From NCBI RefSeq assembly GCF_022790535.1, contig NZ_LOHG01000012.1:48627-112626 (forward strand): 64,000 nt of DNA, written 5' to 3'. The notes under the pieces are model-generated. The model made no database searches. It was not told the DNA's origin and was given only the letters and a program-made list of their open reading frames with translations. The position numbers and the translations under genes are program-made. This document shows positions 1-8,744 of the stretch, one piece after another (position 1 is the stretch's first letter; every line of letters begins with the position of its first letter). The stretch comes from Pseudomonas maioricensis. GTDB lineage: Bacteria > Pseudomonadota > Gammaproteobacteria > Pseudomonadales > Pseudomonadaceae.

Positions 1-129
1 CTGTACAGCGAAACAGGCCAGCTCTGGCTGGGCGAACAACTATGGCGAGCAGTACGCACCCTGCCCGCTGCCGAACACATTCAGGACCCAACGGGCGAGC
101 AGAGTCTGCCGCCGTTGTATCCAAAATAG
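1..129 (+). CDS. C-terminal end of an unidentified protein (partial)
   Basis: An open frame runs from the first base of the window to a TAG stop at 127-129, giving the last 42 residues of a protein whose start lies outside. The tail contains the stretch LWLGEQLWRAV and ends in PPLYPK. Codon use is GC-rich like the neighbours. The fragment is too short for me to name. It ends 139 bases before sbcD, with a REPIN in between, so it is probably a separate transcript. Confidence 0.5.
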   Translation: MYSETGQLWLGEQLWRAVRTLPAAEHIQDPTGEQSLPPLYPK

Positions 130-143
130 AATCACGCCGCTAA

Positions 144-238
144 CCCTGTAGGAGCTGCCGAAGGCTGCGAAGGCATCTTCGTACTCGCCGCAATGAATCG
201 GTAAACCGATATCGCAGCCTTCGGCAGCTCCTACAGGG
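144..238. repeat. REPIN, class A
   Basis: Two inverted copies of the REP palindrome (core AGCTGCCGAAGGCTGCGA) flank a short spacer. It lies in the gap before sbcD. The same pair recurs eight more times in the window. Confidence 0.9.
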
Positions 239-268
239 TCAATAGCGCCGAATAAACAAGGTAAAAAC

Positions 269-1513
269 ATGCGACTGTTCCACACCTCCGACTGGCACCT
301 CGGCCAGAACCTTCATGGCCAGGAGCGGGACTTCGAACACGCCAGCTTTCTGACCTGGCTACTGGCGCGGCTCGCCGAGCGGCAGCCTGATGTGCTGCTG
401 ATTGCCGGTGACATCTTCGACACCGTCAACCCGCCGGTTAAATCCCAGGAGCGGCTGTACGACTTCATCGTCAGCGCCCACGAGCAACAACCGCTGCTGA
501 CCATCGTGATGATTGCCGGTAACCATGACTCCGGTTCGCGTATCGAACTGCCCGCGCCGTTGATGCGGCGTTTGCGCACCCACGCATTGGGTCGGGTGCT
601 ATGGCTCGACGACGGCACTCTGGATGTCGAACGCCTGTTACTGCCACTGCCCGACGCCACAGGTGAAATCGGCGCGTGGTGCCTGGCCCTGCCTTTCCTG
701 CGCCCTGCTGAAGTCACCGGCGCAACTCTGGGCGACGACTACTTGCGCGGCATTGGCCGCGTGCATGAACTGCTGATCGAAGCGGCCAATCTGAAGCGCC
801 AACCGGGACAGGCGCTGATCGCCATCAGCCACGCACACATGGCCGGTGGTTCGGTCTCGGAAGACTCCGAGCGCAGCCTGATCATTGGTAACGCCGAAGC
901 GCTGCCTGCAAGCCTGTTCGGGCCGAGTATCACCTACGTTGCCCTAGGCCACTTGCACAAGCCGCAGCGAGTCAACGGCGAAGAACGCATTCGTTACTGC
1001 GGCTCGCCGATCCCCTTGTCATTTTCGGAAATCGGCTACCAGCATCAGATTCTCGAAATCGATTGCGACGGCGATCAACTGCGCAGCGTCGAAACACTGC
1101 TGATTCCCCGCGCCGTCAACCTGCAACGGATCGGCCCGGCACCGCTGGCCGAGCTGCTGCTGCAACTCAAAGACCTGCCCGACATCGACCTGCTGGCCGA
1201 CATTGATCGCCAGCCCTGGCTGGAAGTGCGCGTGCGACTGGATGAACCCCAGCCGGACCTGCGTAACCAGATAGAAGGCGCACTGGAAGGCAAAGCCGTG
1301 CGGTTGGTGCGGATCGGCGCCGAATATGCCGGTAAAGGCAGCGGTGACGGTGATGACAGTGACGAAGGCCTGATCGAACTGGATCAGCTCAGCCCACAAG
1401 AGCTGTTCAGCCGCGCATGGCTGGATAACTATGGCAGCGAGGTCGACGAACAAACCCTGAGTGACTTCGCCACGCTGTTGCAGGAAGTCCAGCTGGAGAG
1501 CGAACAACCATGA
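269..1513 (+). CDS. sbcD: Exonuclease subunit SbcD
   Basis: This is the nuclease subunit of the SbcCD (Mre11-Rad50 type) complex, which opens DNA hairpins and trims double-strand ends. The 414-residue length is normal for the family. The calcineurin-like phosphoesterase motifs are in order: SDWHLG near residue 7 (Asp8, His10), GDIFD, GNHD and GHLH. These residues bind two Mn ions in known members. An acidic stretch (GDGDDSDEG) lies near residue 355. The ATG follows an AAGGT ribosome site. The stop overlaps the sbcC start by 4 bases (ATGA), so the two subunits are translationally coupled. Confidence 0.95.
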   Translation: MRLFHTSDWHLGQNLHGQERDFEHASFLTWLLARLAERQPDVLLIAGDIFDTVNPPVKSQERLYDFIVSAHEQQPLLTIVMIAGNHDSGSRIELPAPLMRRLRTHALGRVLWLDDGTLDVERLLLPLPDATGEIGAWCLALPFLRPAEVTGATLGDDYLRGIGRVHELLIEAANLKRQPGQALIAISHAHMAGGSVSEDSERSLIIGNAEALPASLFGPSITYVALGHLHKPQRVNGEERIRYCGSPIPLSFSEIGYQHQILEIDCDGDQLRSVETLLIPRAVNLQRIGPAPLAELLLQLKDLPDIDLLADIDRQPWLEVRVRLDEPQPDLRNQIEGALEGKAVRLVRIGAEYAGKGSGDGDDSDEGLIELDQLSPQELFSRAWLDNYGSEVDEQTLSDFATLLQEVQLESEQP

Positions 1514-4500
1514 AAATCCTCGCCATCCGCCTGAAAAACCTCGCCTCCCTGGCCGGGCCCTTTGAACTGGATTTCACCGCAGAGCCGCTGGCCAGCGCCG
1601 GTCTGTTCGCCATCACCGGCCCCACCGGCGCAGGCAAAAGCACCTTGCTTGATGCATTGTGTCTGGCACTGTTCGGGGCGATTCCGCGCCTGAGCAATAT
1701 CGGCCAGTCGCGGGTGCCGGAAATCGACGGCGACATCAGCACCAACGACCCACGCACCTTACTGCGGCGTGGCACGGGCAGTGGTTATGCCGAGGTGGAC
1801 TTCGTCGGTATCGACAAACGTCGATATCGCGCCCGCTGGGAAACCAACCGCGCGCGGGACAACGCCGCGAAAAAACTCCAGGCCAGCCGTCAGACCCTGA
1901 CCGATCTGGACAGCGAGCAGATCCTCAGCACGCAAAACAAAACCGAATACAAAACCATGCTCGAAGCCCGTCTGGGTCTCAATTTCGAGCAGTTCACCCG
2001 GGCGGTCATGCTCGCCCAAAGTGAATTCAGCGCTTTCCTCAAAGCCGACGACAAAGAGCGCAGCGAACTGCTGGAAAAGCTCACCGATACGGCAATCTAC
2101 AGCCAACTGGGTCGCCGTGCTTTCAGCAAGAGCAAGGAAGCAGAAAAGGTCCACGAAGACCTCAAGTTGCTGGCCACCGGCATCGCGCCCATGCAGCCGG
2201 AGCAACGCGCAGAACTGGAACAACACTTTAGCGAAGCGCAGCAGCAGCTCAAGACACAGCAAGCGCAACAGCGTCAGTTGGAGCTTAAACAGCAGTGGCT
2301 GACCGAACTATTGCGCTTGCGTGACGAACACCTGAGCGCCAATGAACAACTGGCGAGCGCCCAGCAGGACTGGGAAAGCCAGGCCAGCCAGCGTCAGTTG
2401 CTGGGACAACTGGAACGCCTCGCACCACAACGCCACCTGTTCGCCCAGCGTAACCGGCTGGATGCCCAACTGAGCCCGCTGAGTGCGCAAATCAGCGAGC
2501 ACGTCCAGCGTCAGAATGACCTGCAAGCACGGCAAAACGGGCTTGAAGAAAAACTGCTGGCTGCCACTGCCACCCTCGAACAGGCCGAGCAACAGAAGAA
2601 AACCGCCGCACCGATCATTGGCCAGGCGTTCGAACAGCAAGGCAACCTCACCCACCTGAACAAGGAAGTGCAGGACGCCGCGCTTCATGCCGAGGCAGCA
2701 GAACGGACAAAAGCCAACAGCCAGGCCGCATTGAATCAACTGCTTGATCAACAACGCCTGCTCGACGAACGCTTGCAGGCCATCGCCGGGCAGCTGGAAA
2801 AGAGTGCCGTACTTGCACCGTTGAGCCAGGCATGGACTGCCTACCGGCCGCGCTTGCAGGAAGCGGTCAAACTCAGCGCCCGCTTGAACAAGGGGCGTGA
2901 AGAACTGCCCGAGCTGGAGAAAAAGTCGACTCGCGCCGAGCAGGAATTGACCGACCGACGTAACGCCTTGCAAACGCTGTACAACGAAGCACAGGTAAAG
3001 GCCGAGGCAGTCAATGCAGAGATTCAGCGCCTCGGGCAACTGCTCCAGGACAATCGTCAGCAACACAGCGGCATCGATTCACTAGAGCGCATCTGGCAAC
3101 GGCATCAGGACATCGAAAAGCGCCTGCAAGATGTCGAGGTGCAGCAACAGCAAGCCAATGAGCAGCGCAACAAAAGCATCGCCCACGGCCTGCAATTGAA
3201 AACCGAACACGACGCGGCCGAGCAGGCACTGAAAGTGACCGTCGAGCTGTTGCAACGCCAGCGCCTGGCCCGCAGCGCCAGCGTCGAAGAGCTGCGCGGC
3301 CAGTTGGTTGATCAACAACCCTGCCCGGTCTGCGGCAGCGAAGATCATCCTTATCACCAGTCGGATGCTTTGCTGCAAACGTTGTCCGGCCATGATGACA
3401 GCGAAGAAAACAGCGCCCGTCTAAAGGTCAGCCAGCTAAGCGAAAAGCTCGCCGAACTGCGTGCCGAAGTCACGGAACTCAACACTCGTCTTAAACAGGC
3501 CCGGCCACAGCTGGAACAACTGACAGAGCAGTTGCAAAAACTGGCCCCCGAGCTTGAGGCTCATCCGCTCTACCCGCGCCTGCTGGAACAACCCGAGTCG
3601 CAACGCGGCGACTGGCTCAGCGAACGACTGCATGCACTGACTGAAGAAATAGCCGCTAGCGAGCAACGCCAGCGCCTACTGCTCAAAGTGCAGCAGGACG
3701 CCGAGCAATTGCAGCAGCACGTGCAAATCGCCCGCGACGCCAGCCAGAACGCGATGAAAATGCTCGACGACCAGCAGCGCAACATTGCCCTGGACAATCA
3801 GGCCTTCGAAGCAGCACTTCAAGAGTTTGAACCTCTATTGCCTGCCGAAAGCCTGCCGCGCTGGCGTGAAGCAGCCACCGACAGCTTCATGCAACTCGAT
3901 AACGACATTGCACAACGCCTGGAACAACTGGATCGCCAGCAGGAAGAACAACAGGAACACAGCGAGCGAGCACGCAAAATCGAGCGCGAGCAAGACAGCC
4001 AGCACAATCTGGAACAGGAACGACTGAAACAGCAGCAGCGTCTGGCAGACCTGCAAGCCCAGCAACTGGCCAGCCAGCAATGTCTGGCGGAAATGCTCGG
4101 CCATTACACCAGTGCCGAACAATGGCAACAGCAGCTTGAGACGCTGCTGGAACAGGCTCGCCGGGCTCAAGCCAACGCCAGTGATGAGCTGCAACAGGCA
4201 CGCAGCGAACTGATCAAACTGGCCACAGGGCTTGAAAGCGAACAGTCCCGCCTGAAGGATTTGCAGCAGGAGCTGGCCGAGCTGAATCAGCACATCACGC
4301 AATGGCGCAGCACCCACGCCGAGCTGGACGATGCCGCTCTGGAGGTGTTGCTCACCTACAACGATGAGGGCATCACTCAACTGCGTCAGCAACTGCAACA
4401 GAGCGAAAAGGCTCTGGAGCAGAGTCGCATTTTGCTGCAGGAACGCGACAAGCAGTTGCAACTGCATCAGGCCCATCACAGCGATGTGACCGATGCCGAG

Positions 4501-5154
4501 CAATTGGCCGCCGCGTTGCTGGAGGCGCAAAAACTCTGCACCGATCAGGAACAGCAATGCGCTGACTTGCGCGCTCAACTCAGCGAAGACGAGCGCCGTA
4601 ACAACGCAAGCCGCGACCTGCAGGAACAGATCGCCAAGGCCCACAGCGAGTACCTGCGCTGGGCTCGCCTGGCAGCGTTGATCGGCTCGGCTGAAGGCGA
4701 TCGATTCCGCAAGATCGCTCAGGCTTACAACCTCGACTTGCTGGTCCATCATGCCAACGCCCAGCTAAAACAACTGGTGCGACGTTATCGTCTCAAGCGC
4801 GGCGGCAGCATGCTCGGGTTGCTGGTGATGGACACGGAAATGGGCGACGAACTGCGCTCGGTGCATTCGCTGTCTGGTGGCGAGACCTTTCTCGTTTCGC
4901 TGGCGCTGGCCCTCGGACTGGCATCCATGGCATCAAGCACCTTGAAAATCGAATCATTGTTTATCGACGAAGGCTTCGGCAGCCTCGACCCGGAATCCCT
5001 GCAACTGGCCATGGATGCGCTGGATGGTTTGCAGGCCCAGGGGCGCAAGGTCGGCGTGATATCCCACGTACAGGAAATGCACGAGCGCATTCCCGTGCAA
5101 ATTCAGGTGCGGCGTCAGGGCAATGGCCTGAGTACCGTAGAGGTCAGCCACTGA
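1510..5154 (+). CDS. sbcC: Exonuclease subunit SbcC (Rad50-like ATPase)
   Basis: This is the SMC-like ATPase partner of SbcD, 1214 residues. Walker A (GPTGAGKST) is at residues 37-45. A long Gln/Glu/Leu-rich coiled coil follows. The zinc-hook CPVC is at residues 605-608, almost at the midpoint, as expected for a protein that folds back on itself and dimerises at the hook. The ABC signature LSGGE and the Walker B segment (LFIDEGFGSLD) are in the last 100 residues. It starts inside the sbcD stop and its own TGA shares a base with the next ATG. Several antisense frames over this gene are artefacts of its repetitive coiled-coil codons. Confidence 0.96.
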   Translation: MKILAIRLKNLASLAGPFELDFTAEPLASAGLFAITGPTGAGKSTLLDALCLALFGAIPRLSNIGQSRVPEIDGDISTNDPRTLLRRGTGSGYAEVDFVGIDKRRYRARWETNRARDNAAKKLQASRQTLTDLDSEQILSTQNKTEYKTMLEARLGLNFEQFTRAVMLAQSEFSAFLKADDKERSELLEKLTDTAIYSQLGRRAFSKSKEAEKVHEDLKLLATGIAPMQPEQRAELEQHFSEAQQQLKTQQAQQRQLELKQQWLTELLRLRDEHLSANEQLASAQQDWESQASQRQLLGQLERLAPQRHLFAQRNRLDAQLSPLSAQISEHVQRQNDLQARQNGLEEKLLAATATLEQAEQQKKTAAPIIGQAFEQQGNLTHLNKEVQDAALHAEAAERTKANSQAALNQLLDQQRLLDERLQAIAGQLEKSAVLAPLSQAWTAYRPRLQEAVKLSARLNKGREELPELEKKSTRAEQELTDRRNALQTLYNEAQVKAEAVNAEIQRLGQLLQDNRQQHSGIDSLERIWQRHQDIEKRLQDVEVQQQQANEQRNKSIAHGLQLKTEHDAAEQALKVTVELLQRQRLARSASVEELRGQLVDQQPCPVCGSEDHPYHQSDALLQTLSGHDDSEENSARLKVSQLSEKLAELRAEVTELNTRLKQARPQLEQLTEQLQKLAPELEAHPLYPRLLEQPESQRGDWLSERLHALTEEIAASEQRQRLLLKVQQDAEQLQQHVQIARDASQNAMKMLDDQQRNIALDNQAFEAALQEFEPLLPAESLPRWREAATDSFMQLDNDIAQRLEQLDRQQEEQQEHSERARKIEREQDSQHNLEQERLKQQQRLADLQAQQLASQQCLAEMLGHYTSAEQWQQQLETLLEQARRAQANASDELQQARSELIKLATGLESEQSRLKDLQQELAELNQHITQWRSTHAELDDAALEVLLTYNDEGITQLRQQLQQSEKALEQSRILLQERDKQLQLHQAHHSDVTDAEQLAAALLEAQKLCTDQEQQCADLRAQLSEDERRNNASRDLQEQIAKAHSEYLRWARLAALIGSAEGDRFRKIAQAYNLDLLVHHANAQLKQLVRRYRLKRGGSMLGLLVMDTEMGDELRSVHSLSGGETFLVSLALALGLASMASSTLKIESLFIDEGFGSLDPESLQLAMDALDGLQAQGRKVGVISHVQEMHERIPVQIQVRRQGNGLSTVEVSH

Positions 5155-5753
5155 TGAGCGCAGTGCTTTACTCATTCCGCCGCTGCCCATACGCCATGCG
5201 CGCTCGCATGGCTTTGCGGTATGCGGGCTGCCTGGTGCAAATCCACGAAGTCAGCCTCAAGGCAAAACCGCCCGAGATGCTCGAACGCTCGCCTAAAGGC
5301 ACGGTGCCTGTGCTGATAGTGGACGATCAGGTATTGGAGCAAAGCCTGGATATCATGCATTGGGCGTTGGCCTGCAATGATCCGCATAACTGGCTATTGA
5401 TCGACAACGGTGATGGTCGTCGGGATATTCAAACGCTCATCGAAGAAAACGATCAGGTGTTCAAACAGCATCTGGATCGCTACAAATACTTCGTGCGCCA
5501 CCCAGAGCATCCGCAGGAACACTACCGGCAACTGGGTGAGGAGTTTTTGCAGAAACTGGAAAATCGCCTGCAGCACCGGGACTTTCTGGTAACGGATCAA
5601 GTGAGCCTGGCGGACATCGCGCTCGCGCCATTCATACGGCAATTCAGCGCAGTGGATCCGGATTGGTTTGCGACAAGTGCGTATCCGAAGTTACGTGGCT
5701 GGCTGGATCGGTTCATTCAGTCAGCATTGTTTAAAGCAGTGATAGCCAAGTGA
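5154..5753 (+). CDS. Glutathione S-transferase family protein
   Basis: A 199-residue protein with an N-terminal thioredoxin-fold GST domain (YSFRRCPYAMRARMAL, Cys11 in a glutaredoxin-like CPY motif; KGTVPVL with the cis-Pro) and an all-helical C-terminal domain containing SLADIALAPF. It probably conjugates or reduces small electrophiles with glutathione in the cytoplasm. The substrate cannot be read from sequence. The ATG overlaps the sbcC TGA by one base, so it is the third gene of the sbcDC operon. A link with DNA repair is inferred from position only. Confidence 0.85.
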   Translation: MSAVLYSFRRCPYAMRARMALRYAGCLVQIHEVSLKAKPPEMLERSPKGTVPVLIVDDQVLEQSLDIMHWALACNDPHNWLLIDNGDGRRDIQTLIEENDQVFKQHLDRYKYFVRHPEHPQEHYRQLGEEFLQKLENRLQHRDFLVTDQVSLADIALAPFIRQFSAVDPDWFATSAYPKLRGWLDRFIQSALFKAVIAK

Positions 5754-5761
5754 CCACAGTT

Positions 5762-5854
5762 CTTGTTGGAGCCAGGCTTGCCCGCGAACGGGTACCCGGA
5801 TTCAACAGAAACACCGCGTCAGCGTTCTTCGCGGGCAAGCCTCGCTCCAACAAG
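5762..5854. repeat. REPIN, class C
   Basis: Inverted pair built on GAGCCAGGCTTGCCCGCG with ends CTTGTTGGAG / CTCCAACAAG. It sits between the convergent GST gene and the small minus-strand gene, where it may block read-through. Confidence 0.85.
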
Positions 5855-5855
5855 C

Positions 5856-6065
5856 CTAAACCGATACAACCACCTCAACCCTGTCCGGCCGGGTGCCTGC
5901 CTGCACTTTCTGCGCTCTGGACAACTCGATAGCCTGAGCGATTTCATACCGGCATTCGATATTACGCGCGACCCCGCCCACCGAGTTCTGGCCAATGCCC
6001 AACAATGAACTGCCATTGATCATGACTGCCAGCCCCGCCGTCACCCACATCTTGCCGCCACTCAC
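5856..6065 (-). CDS. Small hypothetical protein (69 aa), second gene of a micro-operon
   Basis: I do not recognise this family. The 69-residue protein starts with MSGGKMW and has a moderately hydrophobic, Gly-rich N-terminal half and a polar C-terminal half ending in VEVVVSV. The start is GTG at 6065. It is preceded by CAGGAG with 8-base spacing, and it overlaps the TGA of the upstream small gene (GTGA). The coupling and the ribosome site make it likely to be real. It shares the cell envelope context only by inference from its partner, which has a membrane segment. Confidence 0.6.
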   Translation of the reverse strand: MSGGKMWVTAGLAVMINGSSLLGIGQNSVGGVARNIECRYEIAQAIELSRAQKVQAGTRPDRVEVVVSV

Positions 6066-6235
6066 GATGCACGCTCCTGAGTATTCAAAGCCGCGCGGTC
6101 AACTACGGTTTGAGTTGAGGGAGAAGTCAGTTGCGGGTTCATGCTGGTAACAGTGACTACTGCAATAAAAACCACATAAAGCGAAATGGCGATATAAGCG
6201 CCTTGTTTGATTGAATGAAGAATGGCAGTGGCCAT
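6062..6235 (-). CDS. Small single-pass membrane protein (57 aa), first gene of a micro-operon
   Basis: Reading the minus strand from ATG at 6235 gives 57 residues beginning MATAILHSIKQ. Residues about 13-31 (AYIAISLYVVFIAVVTVTSM) form one hydrophobic segment. The tail is polar and rich in Thr and Ser. A GGAG sits about 9 bases before the ATG. Its TGA overlaps the GTG of the next gene by 4 bases, which is the pattern of translational coupling. No function is known to me. It is below the usual length cut-off, so it may be missing from automatic annotations. Confidence 0.6.
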   Translation of the reverse strand: MATAILHSIKQGAYIAISLYVVFIAVVTVTSMNPQLTSPSTQTVVDRAALNTQERAS

Positions 6236-6379
6236 GGGTGTAACTCCGTCAGTTGCAGTGTTGTGTTTCCTGGCCGACAGGATCGCGAAAAAGCGGAGTA
6301 TTGAAAAACGATGGTTAGAGATAGCGAATATCAGCTGGGTTGATTATTGAATCGGTTTATCAATTCAATAGATAACCTT

Positions 6380-6470
6380 CTGTAGGAGTGAGCTTGCTCG
6401 CGATAGCATTAGTGGGCCAGGTGTATCTTCAACTGATAAATCGAATCGCGAGCAAGCTCACTCCTACAGG
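6380..6470. repeat. REPIN, class B
   Basis: Inverted pair with core GAGTGAGCTTGCTCGCGAT, ends TGTAGG and CCTACA. It lies upstream of the small membrane gene, in a 540-base stretch without a clear gene (6236-6778). Confidence 0.9.
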
Positions 6471-6535
6471 TCCCGTATTTGCTGTGCGACAACGTAGCAT
6501 CAGGGACACCGAGGCAGGTCCTAAAAGATCGTGGC

Positions 6536-6569
6536 AAAAAAAAGCCCGCATCCTATGAGAGACGCGGGC
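6536..6569 (-). terminator. Rho-independent terminator, minus strand
   Basis: On the minus strand a GCCCGC/GCGGGC stem is followed directly by eight T residues. The nearest gene upstream of it in that direction ends at 6779, about 210 bases away. It either terminates that transcript with a long 3' tail or ends an unannotated small RNA. Confidence 0.75.
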
Positions 6570-6584
6570 CAAGAGGGACTCATC

Positions 6585-6691
6585 CGGCGCTTTCGCGAGC
6601 AGGCTCACTGGCAGAATTTGCATGGCTCTGATACGCGATGATCAGAAGGTCGCAAAAACCTGGGTAAGCGAACATGCTCGCGAAAGCGGCG
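6585..6691. repeat. Degenerate class B REP pair
   Basis: GCTTTCGCGAGCAGGCTCAC on the left and ATGCTCGCGAAAGC on the right are decayed class B arms facing each other. The arms are shorter and less matched than in the intact REPINs. Confidence 0.55.
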
Positions 6692-6719
6692 TTTAATCAA
6701 ACAGGATTGTTTCTTTAAG

Positions 6720-6767
6720 AATCCATTCCCGGGTATCGATGTTCTATTCGTTAACCGGGAATGGATT
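6720..6767. repeat. Perfect 13-bp inverted repeat
   Basis: AATCCATTCCCGG at 6720-6732 is the exact inverse of 6755-6767. The loop is 22 bases and there is no T run on either side. It lies 11 bases after the stop of the small secreted protein gene and could act as an mRNA end or as a protein site. Confidence 0.6.
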
Positions 6768-6778
6768 CAATCGCTTAT

Positions 6779-6961
6779 TCATTGTTGAGTCTTGTGATCC
6801 AGTGCTGCGTAGAAATTAGCACTCTGCTGCAAGTATTTAGGGGTGTAAGTCTGAGTGGCGTGATTCTTTTTGTCGCTGACATCAACACTGGCCTGTGCAG
6901 GCAATGCAACAGTGGCGGAGATGGCAGACGCGGCAATGATGGAGAAGATATTGAAGTTCAT
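6779..6961 (-). CDS. Small exported protein (60 aa)
   Basis: The protein has a clear signal peptide (MNFNIFSIIAASAISATVALPAQA, cleavage expected after the AQA near residue 24). This leaves a mature peptide of about 36 residues, rich in Lys, Gln and Tyr and lacking Cys. The longer open frame extends upstream, but ATG 6961 is the start supported by GAGG 10 bases before it and by the signal peptide. Small periplasmic proteins of this shape (DUF4148-like) are common in Pseudomonas and mostly uncharacterised. I do not assign a function. Confidence 0.65.
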   Translation of the reverse strand: MNFNIFSIIAASAISATVALPAQASVDVSDKKNHATQTYTPKYLQQSANFYAALDHKTQQ

Positions 6962-7093
6962 GGCGTTAACCCTCGGAGTCTGTTTACTGCGTTTCAAGTC
7001 TTGACCGTCTTGGCCGTGACTCAAACTTACCCCCGAGGGCGGCTCAGCCGAAATGTTTTGTAGCACTAGCTCATATCACTTGAATTGATAGAA

Positions 7094-7124
7094 CCTCAAC
7101 CCCGCGTAAATAGCGGGGTTGAGG
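7094..7124 (-). terminator. Strong hairpin after the lactonase gene
   Basis: A perfect 12-bp stem (CCTCAACCCCGC and its inverse) with a 7-base loop lies 12 bases past the stop of the minus-strand lactonase gene. It lacks a long T run, so termination efficiency is uncertain. Confidence 0.6.
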
Positions 7125-7135
7125 CTCCGGGACAA

Positions 7136-8305
7136 TCACTTGCCCGTCAGGAAACGGAAGTCCGACGGTGAATCAAAGTCGAGCTTTTGCACCGTGTCGC
7201 CGAGCAAACCGGTTTTCGGATCGACTTTCACCGTCACAATCTGATTGCTCTTCTGATTGGCGATCAGCATGAACTGACCGCTTGGGTCGAAACTGAACTC
7301 ACGAGGCTCCAGGCCTTCAACCGAGCGACGCTGCACTTCGCTGAGCTGCCCTTTCGCGTCGATGGCAAATACCAGCAACTGGTTGGCTTCACCGCGATTG
7401 GCCACGTAGAGGTACTTGCCGTTTGGCGAGGTGTGGAGGCCACCGGCACCGACTTTCTGCTGCTGGTCCTTGTTCTTCAGATCCACCAGTTGGGTCTGCT
7501 TGAACTCACCGTCGTGGTAATCGAACACCGCGACCTGCGCGACCATCTCAAGGGTTAACCAGGCGTGTTTGCCATCCTGACTGAACAACAGATGACGCGG
7601 GCCACTGCCTGCCGACAATTGCACGGTTGGCGTTTTCGCCGGCTGCAAAGGCTTGGCGCGCTTGCCGTCGTAGCTGAACACCAGCATCTTGTCGGCGCCC
7701 AGATCACTGGTCACCACATACTTGCCGTCCGGCGTCGGGATGGCCGAGTGCACATGGGAAGACGCCTGACGCTCCGGATTGACCTTACTTGCACCGTGAT
7801 TATTGCTGACCTGAACAACGTCGGACAGCTTGCCGTCCTGGCCAACCGGAATGACTGCCAGCGCACCACCCGGATCGGGTTGCACGGCATAGTTGGAAAC
7901 GAAAAGAAAACGCTGGTCCGGGCTGAGGCTCGAATGCGTCGGCTCGTCACCCTGGCTCTTCACCTGATTGATCGGCGTGACCTGGTGGGTCTTGGCATCA
8001 ATGGCAAAGCTGCTCACTTTGCCGACCACATCTTTGCCGTCAGGGCCGTTTTCGTTGACGACGAACAGGTGGCGCTGATCTTTCGACAGCGTCAGCCAGG
8101 ACGGATTGTCAGTCTTGATCACTTGCAACGGTTTGGCATCCAGCTGGCCAGTCTGGCTGTTGAACCGGTATCGATAGATACCTTCGCTGGCGGCCTGGGT
8201 ATAAGAACCAATCAGTACATCGTATTCAGTCATGCTTTGCGCCTGTATCGGGAAAGCGCTCATTGCGCCGGCCAGTGCCAGCCAAGGCAGAAATGTACGA
8301 GTCAT
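7136..8305 (-). CDS. Exported lactonase, 7-bladed beta-propeller (6-phosphogluconolactonase family)
   Basis: 389 residues. An N-terminal signal peptide (LPWLALAGAMSAFPIQAQS) is followed by a lactonase-family propeller with repeated strands such as IGSYTQAASEGIYRYRF near residue 32, GPRHLLFSQDGKHAWLTLE and GGLHTSPNGKYLYVANRG. The family includes cytosolic 6-phosphogluconolactonase Pgl and fungal muconate-lactonising enzymes. Here the export signal argues against the pentose-phosphate role, and periplasmic hydrolysis of a sugar lactone is more likely. The ATG has AAGG upstream. The gene stands alone with a hairpin after its stop. Confidence 0.85.
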   Translation of the reverse strand: MTRTFLPWLALAGAMSAFPIQAQSMTEYDVLIGSYTQAASEGIYRYRFNSQTGQLDAKPLQVIKTDNPSWLTLSKDQRHLFVVNENGPDGKDVVGKVSSFAIDAKTHQVTPINQVKSQGDEPTHSSLSPDQRFLFVSNYAVQPDPGGALAVIPVGQDGKLSDVVQVSNNHGASKVNPERQASSHVHSAIPTPDGKYVVTSDLGADKMLVFSYDGKRAKPLQPAKTPTVQLSAGSGPRHLLFSQDGKHAWLTLEMVAQVAVFDYHDGEFKQTQLVDLKNKDQQQKVGAGGLHTSPNGKYLYVANRGEANQLLVFAIDAKGQLSEVQRRSVEGLEPREFSFDPSGQFMLIANQKSNQIVTVKVDPKTGLLGDTVQKLDFDSPSDFRFLTGK

Positions 8306-8399
8306 GGGCAGAGCCTTCTTTTTTCAGGTTGTTATTGGGCGCCATCGACGCGCGAACAACCTCTAAGACACTGCTTTGCCCTGATTGGTTTTATGCGGA

Positions 8400-8690
8400 T
8401 CAATCCTCTTGCACGTCTTCATCGTCTTCTTTGGTCGGCGTGAACGCTTCGAGGCACTTCATGCGGTAATCATGGGTGCCATCGCTGATCAGCCAGCACT
8501 GCTGAGCTTCATCGAATGTCGCGGCGTTGACCTGCTCCATGGTGAACCGCCAGGTCTTGCGCTCGCGCCCGTCCATGCACTCGAGGGTGAGGAAATCGCC
8601 CAGAAAGAAATCCCAGGCATGCAGCCCGTCAATTTCTAGCATCGTAGCGTCTTTCAGGGCTGCACTCATCGTCGTCGGGGTGGTGGTCAT
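8400..8690 (-). CDS. Small acidic cytosolic protein (DUF5629-like)
   Basis: A 96-residue protein with no signal peptide or membrane segment. It has an aromatic-rich middle (GLHAWDFFLGDFLTLECMDGRERKTW is split over residues 22-47) and a very acidic end (EDDEDVQED). It resembles a Pseudomonas-restricted family that I recall as DUF5629, without known function. Either the first ATG or an ATG at codon 8 could be the start. Confidence 0.6.
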   Translation of the reverse strand: MTTTPTTMSAALKDATMLEIDGLHAWDFFLGDFLTLECMDGRERKTWRFTMEQVNAATFDEAQQCWLISDGTHDYRMKCLEAFTPTKEDDEDVQED

Positions 8691-8744
8691 GGCAGTCTTC
8701 GTCTGTGTAAAAGCGCGAATGATAGGCCAAAACCACCTGCAAGT

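Noticed and set aside
3835..4752. 305-codon antisense frame opposite sbcC
   Set aside because: It lies wholly over the sbcC coiled-coil region and its Leu/Gln-rich reading is the mirror of repetitive Glu/Gln codons. No ribosome site or family match.
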